In this document: one piece after another, positions 42,250 to 50,412 of the stretch
How the letters are laid out: the number at the start of each line of letters is the position of its first letter
How positions within the stretch are numbered: position 1 is the first letter of the stretch
Source of the DNA: VRUE01 sp963780815
Lineage (GTDB): Bacteria; Actinomycetota; Thermoleophilia; Solirubrobacterales; 70-9
Length of the DNA: 64,000 nucleotides
NCBI GenBank assembly: GCA_963780815.1
Contig: CAWADG010000011.1
Span: 62,001 to 126,000 of the forward strand
Direction: 5' to 3'
Notes under the pieces: model-generated
What the model was told of the DNA's origin: nothing
Databases searched by the model: none
The model's input: the letters and a program-made list of their open reading frames with translations, nothing else
Program-made: the position numbers and the translations under genes

Positions 42250-43226
42250 GCCGCCTGCCCGGCCCTGCTCGCGAGCCAACCGTGTGTCCGCGCGATTCCC
42301 TGCTCCAGCTCGAGTGGCTCGAAGGTCACCTGCCGCTGGAGCCTTTGGATGTCGAGAACGATCCGGTCGATTTCGAAGCCGCGCTCGGGGCGTGAGGCGA
42401 CCCGCGCCCGCTTCCCGAGCTCCCGCTCGACCAGCGCGACCAGCTCGGCGAGAGAGGTCCCGCGGCCGGACCCGACGTTGAGGATGGTCGGGAGGTCCTC
42501 CACGGCCAGAAGGTCGACGATCACCCTGGCGACGTCGCCGGCGTAGAGGTAGTCACGGACGGCGGCGCCATCGCCGAAGAGGACGATCTCCTCTCCGCGC
42601 TCGACCAGATCGAGGAAGGTGACCACGGCGCCCTGGCCGCGGCCGGGCTGCTGGTGCTCGCCGTAGAGCGTCGAGCAGCGCAGGAGGCAGGCGCGAAGGC
42701 CAAACTCAGTGCCGGCTCTGGAGATCGCCTTCTCGCAGGCGAGGTGGAGCTTTCCGTAGAGAGCCCGTGGCTCGGTCGGCGCATCCTCGGGTACCGGGAC
42801 CCGGGCGGGCTCGCCGTATACGGTCCCGCCCGAGGAGATGTAGGTGAGGCCGACCTCCGGGGCGTCCCGCAGCGCGGTGAGCAGGGCCTCGATCGGCGCC
42901 AGGGTCAGCTCGGTGCTGAGCTCGGGGCTCTCCTCGGTCTGTGCCGGCAGCTTCCCTCCCGCGCAGTAGACGACGTGGGAAGCCCCTTCCAGCGCCGTCT
43001 TCAGGGTCGCGGGATCGGAAGCGTCGCCGATCATCAGCGAGTCGGGCTCGATCGCGGCGGCCACTTCCTGGGAGGGGTGTGATCGGGTCAGCACCGAGAA
43101 CGGGCGACCCCGCCCACTCAACTCGATGACTACATGCGATCCGATGAACCCGCACCCGACCACGAGAACCGAGCCCCCGGGCCGCCCCCGCCTTCGGCGG
43201 CCACTCAAGGCGAATCTTTCTGCCAC
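42246..43226 (-). CDS. NAD-dependent sugar epimerase/dehydratase (extended SDR)
   Basis: The 326-residue protein has a basic N-terminal extension, then a Rossmann motif VVGCGFIGSH, a Ser in YISSGGTVYGE and the catalytic pair in ALYGKLH. The C-terminal part has LNVGSGRGTSLAELV, as in GalE-like enzymes. It modifies an NDP-sugar for the polysaccharide. It heads the leftward operon 42.2-36.4 kb and is divergent from the methyltransferase gene. Confidence 0.85.
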   Translation of the reverse strand: MAERFALSGRRRRGRPGGSVLVVGCGFIGSHVVIELSGRGRPFSVLTRSHPSQEVAAAIEPDSLMIGDASDPATLKTALEGASHVVYCAGGKLPAQTEESPELSTELTLAPIEALLTALRDAPEVGLTYISSGGTVYGEPARVPVPEDAPTEPRALYGKLHLACEKAISRAGTEFGLRACLLRCSTLYGEHQQPGRGQGAVVTFLDLVERGEEIVLFGDGAAVRDYLYAGDVARVIVDLLAVEDLPTILNVGSGRGTSLAELVALVERELGKRARVASRPERGFEIDRIVLDIQRLQRQVTFEPLELEQGIARTHGWLASRAGQAA

Positions 43227-43278
43227 GAGGCGAGGGTATCGGTTTGCCCGCTACGATCGCCCGCCGTTCCGGAGGGAC

Positions 43279-44010
43279 ATGGAGACCGACGCTCTCGAGC
43301 AACATCTGAGCCGACAGGCAGAACGATCCCGGGATTTCTTCTGGAACCGGATCAGGTGGAATCTGGTCTGCAGCATGCTGCCGCCCGCGAGGGCCGTCGA
43401 GCTGGTCGACGTCGGCGCCGGGACCGGCTTCCTCGGCGACCTCCTCCGGATCCGCTCCCCGCAGATCGAGTACCGCTACGTCGAGCCGATCCCGAGCCTC
43501 GAGCAAAGCCTCGCGGAGAGGTTTGGCGCCGACGCCAACCTGCGCGAGAGCGACAGCTTCGGCGGCGCCCGGTTCGTGACCCTGCTCGACGTCCTCGAGC
43601 ACCAGGAGGACGATCGCCTCTTCCTGCGCGAGCTTGCGGCGAAGATGGAGCCGGGCGCGACCCTGATCCTCACCGTCCCCGCGATGCCGTCGCTGTGGTC
43701 CGAGTGGGACGCCGCGCTCGGGCACTTCCGCCGCTACCGCAAGGACTCGCTGCGCTCGGCGCTTCCCGGGGACTGGCTCGAGGTCGTCGAGCTCAGCTAT
43801 CTGTTTCCCGAGCTGATGCCCGCCGGGTGGGTGCGGAGGATGAGGCGGGGGAGCGGCGCGAGCGAGGCGGACCCGGCCGAGGCGGAGTTCCCGGACCTGC
43901 CGGGTTGGGTCAACGAGAGCCTCTACCGGGTCGGCACCGCATCGACCAGGGTGCGGCGGCTCTGGCCCGCGGGCACCTCGCTGCTCGCCGTCCTGCGGCG
44001 AGCTCGGTGA
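43279..44010 (+). CDS. SAM-dependent methyltransferase
   Basis: ATG 43279, preceded closely by GGAGGG, gives 243 residues; an open stretch upstream overlaps the divergent epimerase. The SAM motif I is VELVDVGAGTGFLG, followed by FVTLLDVLEHQEDD and LILTVPAMPSLWSEWD. It belongs to the class I methyltransferases that decorate glycans or glycolipids. A 1-nt overlap (TGATG) couples it to the next gene. Confidence 0.82.
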   Translation: METDALEQHLSRQAERSRDFFWNRIRWNLVCSMLPPARAVELVDVGAGTGFLGDLLRIRSPQIEYRYVEPIPSLEQSLAERFGADANLRESDSFGGARFVTLLDVLEHQEDDRLFLRELAAKMEPGATLILTVPAMPSLWSEWDAALGHFRRYRKDSLRSALPGDWLEVVELSYLFPELMPAGWVRRMRRGSGASEADPAEAEFPDLPGWVNESLYRVGTASTRVRRLWPAGTSLLAVLRRAR

Positions 44011-45905
44011 TGGCCAAGGGACTGCTGAGGTGGAGATGGCTGCCGGCCTCTCTCGCCTTCTCCGCGGTGACCGTGTTGAACATCCTGATCGCGGTGCCGC
44101 GGATGTTCACCGGGTTCGCCTCCTACGACGACGAGGGGTACATGCTGATCGCCCTGCGGTCCTTCGTCGACCACGGATCCCTCTACAAGGACGTCTTCAC
44201 CCAGTACGGGCCGTTCTTCTACGAGCTCTGGGGCACGGTCTTCGGAGCACTGGGGATCACCGTCGACCTCGACTCGGGCCGGGTCGTGACCCTGATCGTC
44301 TGGGTCCTCGCCAGCCTCGTCATCGGCCTCTCCACCTACCGGATGACGGGCAGCATCGTGCTCGGCGTGATCGGCCAGATGCTGACGTTCACGGCGCTCA
44401 ACATCGCCTCCAACGAGCCGATGCACCCCGGCGGCCTGATCTCGCTGCTGCTGAGCCTGATCGTCGCCGTCGCCTGCCTGGTCAGGGAGCGCCTCAGCGT
44501 CTACTCGATGGCGGCGCTCGGGATGCTGCTCGCGGCGCTGACCCTGACCAAGATCAACGTCGGCGCCTTCGCGGTGATTGCGGTCGCCCTTGTGGCCGTC
44601 GCCTGCTATCCGAGCCTCTCCTCGCGCCGTTGGCTCCGGTACGGCGTCGAGGCCCTCTTCGTCGCCTTCCCGATCCTGCTGATGGCCGGCAAGCTCTCCG
44701 AGCCCTGGGCGCGGGCCTACGCGTTCCACGTCGCGGCCGCGGCGCTCGCGGTCGTGATCGCGCTGCGTGCGCGGAGCATCGCCTCCCGCGCGCCGCAGGA
44801 GCTGCTCTGGATCGCGGGCGGCTTCGCCGTCACCGCCGTCCTTGTCCTGCTCGCGATCATCGGCGCCGGGACGGGACCCGGCTCGCTCTTCGAAGGGGTG
44901 ATCACCCAGCCCCTGCGGCAGGCCGACGCGTTCTCGATCCCGTTCCCCTACTCCGACCGGCTGCTCTTCCTCGATGCGCTGGCGCTGGCTACGGTCGTCG
45001 GCTACGCGCTCCTCTCCCGCAGGCGTCCCTCCTCGGAGCCCTGGTTTCGCAACGTCGCGCCGGTCTTCAGCATCCTCCTCGGAGCCCAGATCGCCCTCTC
45101 GGCGGTCGGCAAGACCCTGCCCTTCGACTCGGTGGCATCGCCCGGCTACGAGTTCGGGCTCCTGGCCTTCGCATGGGTCGTGCTGCTCCCGGCGGCGGGT
45201 GACGGCGATGGGAGGAGCGCCTTCGCGCAGACGCTGCTGGCGCCGCTGGCGGTCCTCGAGGCGCTTCACGCCTATCCGGTCGCGGGAAGCCAGGTCGCCT
45301 GGTCGACCTTCCTCCTGATCCCGGTCGGCCTGGTCTGCGTCGGCAACGGCGCCCGCGGCCTCGTCGCGGCGGCAGGGCCGGAGTGGAGGGGGACGGTGGT
45401 CGCGACCGGAGCTGTGGTGGCGGCGATCTTCGTCCTCTTCATCGCCGACGAAACCCTGCGCAAACCGCTTCACGACAACCGGGCCGCCTACGACGCGGCG
45501 ACGCCGCTCGAACTGCCGGGCGCCGAAAGGGTGCGGGTCGGGACCCCCGAAGAAGCCGTGGTCTACCGGCACGTCACGGCGGCGATCGACAGGTACTGCA
45601 ACGCTTTTCTGACCTTGCCGGGAATGAACAGCTTCTACTTCTGGACCGGGCAGGAACCGCCGACCGGTAACAACGCGACCGCCTGGACGACGCTGTTCGA
45701 CGATTCGCGCCAGCGGGACGTGATCGACGAAACCCGCGGGATCGAAGGCCTCTGCCTGCTCGAAAGCGAACCCCTGGCCCTCGGCTGGACCGCCGGCGCC
45801 CCACCCGAAGGCCCGCTGGTCAGCTACCTCCATCACGGCTTCAGGCCGATCGCCACCGTCGGCACCTACAGGCTGCTGCGTCGGGACGGCGTCGGCCAGG
45901 GCTGA
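44010..45905 (+). CDS. Multi-pass glycosyltransferase-like membrane protein (GT-C)
   Basis: The 631-residue protein has a first loop with FASYDDEGYML, a GT-C catalytic-type motif. About twelve helices and a C-terminal soluble domain follow from near residue 480 (ETLRKPLHDNRAAYDAATPL). From about 45450 to the stop I read eleven Glu codons, all GAA; before that I read eleven GAG and one GAA. The switch coincides with the membrane/soluble domain border. It is translationally coupled to the methyltransferase upstream. Confidence 0.77.
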   Translation: MAKGLLRWRWLPASLAFSAVTVLNILIAVPRMFTGFASYDDEGYMLIALRSFVDHGSLYKDVFTQYGPFFYELWGTVFGALGITVDLDSGRVVTLIVWVLASLVIGLSTYRMTGSIVLGVIGQMLTFTALNIASNEPMHPGGLISLLLSLIVAVACLVRERLSVYSMAALGMLLAALTLTKINVGAFAVIAVALVAVACYPSLSSRRWLRYGVEALFVAFPILLMAGKLSEPWARAYAFHVAAAALAVVIALRARSIASRAPQELLWIAGGFAVTAVLVLLAIIGAGTGPGSLFEGVITQPLRQADAFSIPFPYSDRLLFLDALALATVVGYALLSRRRPSSEPWFRNVAPVFSILLGAQIALSAVGKTLPFDSVASPGYEFGLLAFAWVVLLPAAGDGDGRSAFAQTLLAPLAVLEALHAYPVAGSQVAWSTFLLIPVGLVCVGNGARGLVAAAGPEWRGTVVATGAVVAAIFVLFIADETLRKPLHDNRAAYDAATPLELPGAERVRVGTPEEAVVYRHVTAAIDRYCNAFLTLPGMNSFYFWTGQEPPTGNNATAWTTLFDDSRQRDVIDETRGIEGLCLLESEPLALGWTAGAPPEGPLVSYLHHGFRPIATVGTYRLLRRDGVGQG

Positions 45906-45907
45906 CG

Positions 45908-46828
45908 ATGAACGCCTGTTTTGTCACACCGTCCTACGGGGACGTGGAGTCGTTCCTCATCCTCCGGCGCCACCTGCTCGAGCTCGCACCCGAGGCGGGG
46001 ATCGACCGGGCGCGCTTCGTGCTCGTCGACGACACCGCCGGCCAGGACCCGGAGGTCGAGTCGCTGCGCTCGCTCGATGACGTGACCGTGCTCGAGGCGC
46101 CGTTCAACCTCGGGCACCAGCGGGCGATCGTCTTCGCCCTGAGGAAGGTCCTGCCCGAGATCGGCGACCAGGACTTCGTCATCACCCTCGACGCCGACGG
46201 CGAGGACCGGCCGGAGGATGTCCCCCGCCTCCTCGCTCCCCTCCGGGAGGAGGAGGACCAGGCCCAGAAGGTCGCCCTCGCGCTGAGGACCTCGCGCACC
46301 GAGTCGGTCCAGTTCAAGGTGATGTACTGGCTGTTCCGCCTCCTCTTCCGGGGCCTGACCGGGACCACCGTCCGCAGCGGCAACTTCGCCGCGATGCGGG
46401 GCGGGGTCGCCCGCCGCGCCCTCCGCCACCCGCTGTTCGACCTCTCCTACTCCTCGACGCTGCTCGCGCTCGACCTGCCGATCGCCTACGTGCCCTGCCC
46501 GCGGGGCGCCCGTTACGAGGGCGAGTCGAAGATGACGTTCGGGCGGCTCTCGACCCACGGCCTGCGGATGCTGATGCCGTTCACCGATCGGATCGCGGTC
46601 AGGGCGCTCGCCGCGTTCACCTTCTTCCTCGTGCTCGGGGTCGCGATCGCGGCGACGATCCTCATCATCCGCCTCTTCACCGACTCGGCGATCCCGGGCT
46701 GGGCGAGCATGATGGCACTCGTCTCGCTGATCATCTCGCTCGTCGCCCTGGGTAACTTCGTCACCCTCTTCATGCTCTTCTCCCAGACCCGCGCGGTCTC
46801 GCTCAGCAGCATCGAGGACCTCGGATGA
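45908..46828 (+). CDS. Membrane-anchored GT2 glycosyltransferase
   Basis: The 306-residue protein has a GT2 domain (FVTPSYGDVESFL, RFVLVDDTAG, VITLDADGEDRPEDV, VRSGNFAAM) and two C-terminal helices (about 228-255 and 263-290). This is the build of polyprenol-phosphate glycosyltransferases such as GtrB/ArnC. It follows the GT-C gene by 2 nt and overlaps the next gene by 4 nt. Confidence 0.86.
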   Translation: MNACFVTPSYGDVESFLILRRHLLELAPEAGIDRARFVLVDDTAGQDPEVESLRSLDDVTVLEAPFNLGHQRAIVFALRKVLPEIGDQDFVITLDADGEDRPEDVPRLLAPLREEEDQAQKVALALRTSRTESVQFKVMYWLFRLLFRGLTGTTVRSGNFAAMRGGVARRALRHPLFDLSYSSTLLALDLPIAYVPCPRGARYEGESKMTFGRLSTHGLRMLMPFTDRIAVRALAAFTFFLVLGVAIAATILIIRLFTDSAIPGWASMMALVSLIISLVALGNFVTLFMLFSQTRAVSLSSIEDLG

Positions 46829-47916
46829 CCCGCATCCTGATCACCGGCGGCGCCGGGTTCGTCGGCTCGAACCTTGCCGTCTCGCTCGCCTCAAGGCACC
46901 CCGAGTGGGACCTGATCGCCTTCGACAACCTCTACCGGCGCGGGTCGGAGCTCAACCTCGGCCGGCTCGAGCAGGCCGGGGTCGAGTTCGTCAAGGGCGA
47001 CGTCCGCGAGCCCGCCGACCTCGACCGCCTGCCCGCGATCTCGGCCCTCGTCGAGTGCTCGGCCGAGCCCTCGGTGATGAGCGGCACCGACGGCGACACC
47101 GGCTACCTCGTCCACACCAACCTGACCGGGGCCTACCACTGCCTCGAGCTCGCCCGCCGCGACGGCGCCTTCCTCGTCTTCCTCTCGACCAGCCGGGTCT
47201 ACCCGGTCGAGCCGCAGCTGGAGCTGGCCCTGGTCGAGGCGGACTCGAGGTTCGAGCTCGCCGATGAGCAGGATGTTCCCGGCGCCTCCGGCGCGGGCAT
47301 CTCCGAGGAGTTTCCGATGATCGGGCACAGGACCCTCTACGGGGCGACGAAGCTGGCGGCCGAGCTGCTGATCGAGGAGTACCGGGCGGGCCAGGGCGTC
47401 CCGGCCGTGATCGACCGCTGCGGCGTGATCGCCGGCCCCTGGCAGATGGGCAAGGTCGACCAGGGCGTCTTCACCCACTGGGTGCTGGCTCACCGCTTCC
47501 GCCGCCCGCTCGCCTACATCGGGTTCGGCGGCGAGGGCAAGCAGGTGCGCGACCTGCTCCACGTCGAGGACCTCGTCGACCTCGTCGAGCGCCAGCTCCT
47601 CGATCCCGGGTCCTGGGACGGGCGCACGGTGAACGTCGGCGGCGGCCGCGGGTGCAGCCTCTCGCTGCGCGAGACGACCGAGATCTGCCGCGAGCTGACC
47701 GGGAACGAGGTTCCGATTGAGCCCGTCGCCGAGACCCGCGAGGGGGATGTCCCCATCTACCTCTCCGATTGCGCAAGACTCTTCGGCCTGGACGATTGGC
47801 GCCCGCGGCGCAGCGCCGAGCAGGTGCTGTCCGATATCCATCGGTGGGTCGCGGAAGACGGCGATCGGATCGCCGCCGCGCTCGAAATCGAGACCCCGGC
47901 GGGGGAGAGGGAGTAA
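46825..47916 (+). CDS. NAD-dependent epimerase/dehydratase (extended SDR)
   Basis: The 363-residue protein has TGGAGFVGSNLA, a Ser in FLSTSRVYPVE and the pair Tyr-Lys in RTLYGATKLAAE. Downstream motifs GYGG-like FGGEGKQVRDLLHVEDLVD and VNVGGGRGCSLSL follow. It resembles CDP-tyvelose/paratose epimerase relatives, as does the next gene. Two adjacent and similar enzymes may act in sequence or be a diverged duplication. Confidence 0.82.
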   Translation: MTRILITGGAGFVGSNLAVSLASRHPEWDLIAFDNLYRRGSELNLGRLEQAGVEFVKGDVREPADLDRLPAISALVECSAEPSVMSGTDGDTGYLVHTNLTGAYHCLELARRDGAFLVFLSTSRVYPVEPQLELALVEADSRFELADEQDVPGASGAGISEEFPMIGHRTLYGATKLAAELLIEEYRAGQGVPAVIDRCGVIAGPWQMGKVDQGVFTHWVLAHRFRRPLAYIGFGGEGKQVRDLLHVEDLVDLVERQLLDPGSWDGRTVNVGGGRGCSLSLRETTEICRELTGNEVPIEPVAETREGDVPIYLSDCARLFGLDDWRPRRSAEQVLSDIHRWVAEDGDRIAAALEIETPAGERE

Positions 47917-47926
47917 TCGCGAGCAG

Positions 47927-49000
47927 ATGCCGGTAGCGATCATCACGGGCTCAGGCGGTTTGATCGGATCCGAGGCGGTCGGGCACTTCGTCGGCCAGGG
48001 CTACGACGTCGTCGGGATCGAGAACGACATGCGGGCGAGCTTCTTCGGGCCCGAGGCCTCCACCGCGCACGTCACCGAGCGGCTCCTCTCCGAGCACCCC
48101 GAGTTCCGCAGCGAGAGCGCCGACATCCGCGATCGCGAGGCGGTCGACCGGACCTTCGCCGAGCACGGGGGGGCGATCGAGCTCGTCATCCACGCCGCGG
48201 CCCAGCCCTCGCACGACTGGGCGGCGAGCGACCCGCAGACCGACTTCGGCGTCAACGCCAACGGCACCCTCAACCTGCTCGAGGCCGCGCGCGCCAACTG
48301 CCCCGACGCCCCGTTCATCTTCTGCTCGACCAACAAGGTCTACGGCGATACCCCCAACCGCCTCCCGCTCGAGGACCTCGAGAAGCGCCTCGAGCTGCCC
48401 GATTCGCATCGCTACTTCCGCGGCATCGACACCTCGATGTCGATCGACTCCTCGACCCACTCCCTGTTCGGGGTCTCGAAGGCCGCCGCCGACCTCCTGG
48501 TCCAGGAGTACGGCCGCTACTTCGAGATGCCGACCGTCTGCTTCCGCGGCGGCTGCCTGACCGGGCCCCAGCACGCCGGCGCCAAGCTCCACGGCTTCCT
48601 CGCCTACCTGATGAAGTGCACCGTCACCGGCACTCCCTACACGGTCTTCGGCTACGCCGGCAAGCAGGTGCGCGACAACATCCACAGCGCCGACCTGATC
48701 GCCGCCTTCGCCGCTTTCAAGGCGGCCCCGCGCGCCGCCGCCGTCTACAACATCGGCGGCGGCCGGTTCAGCAACTGCTCGATGCTGGAGGCGATCGAGG
48801 TCTGCGAGCGGGTCGCCGGCCGCGAGCTCAGCTGGGAGATGGGCGAGGAGCCGCGGATCGGCGACCACCGCTGGTGGATCTCCGACCTCGGGCCGTTCGA
48901 AGCCGACTACCCGGACTGGAAGCCCCGCCACGGCGTCGACGACATCCTGCAGGAGATGTACGAGCAGAACGCGGAGCGGTGGACGATGGCCGCGGCATGA
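47927..49000 (+). CDS. CDP-paratose/tyvelose 2-epimerase-like enzyme
   Basis: ATG 47927 gives 357 residues. The signature regions of the 2-epimerase family are present: IITGSGGLIGSEAV, FCSTNKVYGDTPNRLPL, SSTHSLFGVSKAAADLLVQE, FRGGCLTGPQHAGAKLHGFL and GYAGKQVRDNIHS. In this family the Tyr of YxxxK is often replaced, and here the site reads LFGVSK. The product would be a C2-epimerised deoxysugar nucleotide, but the genes for CDP-dideoxysugar synthesis are not in the window, so the donor is uncertain. Confidence 0.82.
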   Translation: MPVAIITGSGGLIGSEAVGHFVGQGYDVVGIENDMRASFFGPEASTAHVTERLLSEHPEFRSESADIRDREAVDRTFAEHGGAIELVIHAAAQPSHDWAASDPQTDFGVNANGTLNLLEAARANCPDAPFIFCSTNKVYGDTPNRLPLEDLEKRLELPDSHRYFRGIDTSMSIDSSTHSLFGVSKAAADLLVQEYGRYFEMPTVCFRGGCLTGPQHAGAKLHGFLAYLMKCTVTGTPYTVFGYAGKQVRDNIHSADLIAAFAAFKAAPRAAAVYNIGGGRFSNCSMLEAIEVCERVAGRELSWEMGEEPRIGDHRWWISDLGPFEADYPDWKPRHGVDDILQEMYEQNAERWTMAAA

Positions 49001-49770
49001 GGCTCTCGGTCGTCATCCCCGCCCAGAACGAGGAGGACTCGGTCGGGACGACGGTGAACGGCGTCGTCGCGGTGCTGGAGCGGGAGAAGATCGACTACGA
49101 GGTGCTGGTGATCGATGACGCCAGCGAGGACCGAACCGCCGCCGTGGTGGAGGAGATCGGCGCCGGCAACCCGCGCGTGAAGGTCCGCCGCTCCCACTAC
49201 GAAAAGGGCTTCGGGATGGCGATCCGCGCCGGCCTCGACCTGTTCGAGGGCGACGCGGTGGTGATCACGATGGCCGACGCCTCCGACGACCCGGAGGACA
49301 TCGCCCGCTACCACCGGCTGCTCGAGGAGGGCTGGGACTGCGCCTTCGGCTCGCGCTTCGCACCCGGCGCCCGGGTCCACGACTACCCGCGGCTGAAGCT
49401 CGCGATCAACCGCCTCGCAAACTGGTTCATCCGCGTCCTCTTCCGCCACCACTACAACGACACGACCAACGCCTTCAAGGGCTACCGCCGCGAGGTGATC
49501 GAGACGATCCAGCCGCTCCTCTCGAAGCACTTCAACCTCACCGTCGAGATGCCGCTGAAGGCGATCGTCCGCGGCCACAGCTACCACGTGATCCCGATCT
49601 CCTGGACGAACCGGACCACCGGCGAGGCGAAGCTGGCGATGCGCGAGATGGGCAGCCGCTACCTCTTCATCGTCCTCTACGTCTGGCTCGAGCACACGCT
49701 GAGCCGCGGCGATTACCGGGTCACGGCGAGCGGCTCGCCCGACCGCGACGACGTCGAATCAACCGTCTAG
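48997..49770 (+). CDS. GT2 glycosyltransferase
   Basis: The 257-residue protein, starting at the ATGA overlap with the previous gene, has SVVIPAQNEEDSVG, VLVIDDASEDRT, VITMADASDDPED and FKGYRREV. The catalytic DxD-like site reads ADASDD, as in polyprenol-phosphate transferases. It ends convergently with a methyltransferase gene (12-bp overlap). Confidence 0.87.
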   Translation: MRLSVVIPAQNEEDSVGTTVNGVVAVLEREKIDYEVLVIDDASEDRTAAVVEEIGAGNPRVKVRRSHYEKGFGMAIRAGLDLFEGDAVVITMADASDDPEDIARYHRLLEEGWDCAFGSRFAPGARVHDYPRLKLAINRLANWFIRVLFRHHYNDTTNAFKGYRREVIETIQPLLSKHFNLTVEMPLKAIVRGHSYHVIPISWTNRTTGEAKLAMREMGSRYLFIVLYVWLEHTLSRGDYRVTASGSPDRDDVESTV

Positions 49771-50412
49771 CTTGCGCCCGATCACCAGGAACTGCTTGCC
49801 GAGCAGCTTCCAGGCAATCGGCATCCGCAGGTAGGTCCTGGTCAGCGCCGGCGAGGGCGGCAGGATCCCGCGGAAGGAGTACGGCAGGTAACGGGGGATG
49901 ATCCGGTCCGGCTCGAAGCCGGCGGCGTAGAGATGCTCGGCGATCGCGACGTGGGTCAGGGCGACGTAGTGGTCGGCGCAGTCCCAGTACTCGCCGGCGC
50001 AGTAGCGGTAGTTGGGGCCCATGATCGCGATCCGGCCCCCGCTCTGCATCGCTCCGTTCATCTTTTCGAGGAAGGCGGCGATCCCCTCCTGGTCCGGCAG
50101 GTGCTCGAGGAAGTTGGAGACGAAGATGCCGTCGAAGTGGCCGGCGGGCAGCTCGGCGGCCATGATCGGCGAGGTGATCACCTTCGTGTCGGGCTTGTGC
50201 GCGGCCTCGGGATAGCTGACCTCGTCGATCGCCCAGGTCTCCTTCGCCGGCACCGCGCCGATGAACTCCCCGCGCCCGGCAGCCGGGTCGAGCATCGTCT
50301 GTGGAGCGCCCATCAGCCCGTGGACATGGGGGCTGATCTCGCGCCAGACGGCGATCCTCGCGTCCTGGTCGATGTCGCGGAAGCGGTAGGAGTAGAGGCG
50401 CTCGTAGTTCAA
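49759..50412 (-). CDS. SAM-dependent methyltransferase
   Basis: A TTG at 50410-50412 overlaps the upstream stop (TTGA) and opens with LNYERLYSYRFRDIDQ, giving 217 residues; a longer frame exists but reads through the upstream gene. Motif I is TMLDPAAGRGEFIG and motif post-I/II are VSYPEAAH and FDGIFVSNFLEHLPD. It is a class I methyltransferase in an operon with a two-domain GT2, so it likely methylates or caps the glycan. Chain-end methylation is a known export signal read by Wzt-type proteins. Confidence 0.8.
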   Translation of the reverse strand: MNYERLYSYRFRDIDQDARIAVWREISPHVHGLMGAPQTMLDPAAGRGEFIGAVPAKETWAIDEVSYPEAAHKPDTKVITSPIMAAELPAGHFDGIFVSNFLEHLPDQEGIAAFLEKMNGAMQSGGRIAIMGPNYRYCAGEYWDCADHYVALTHVAIAEHLYAAGFEPDRIIPRYLPYSFRGILPPSPALTRTYLRMPIAWKLLGKQFLVIGRKLDG

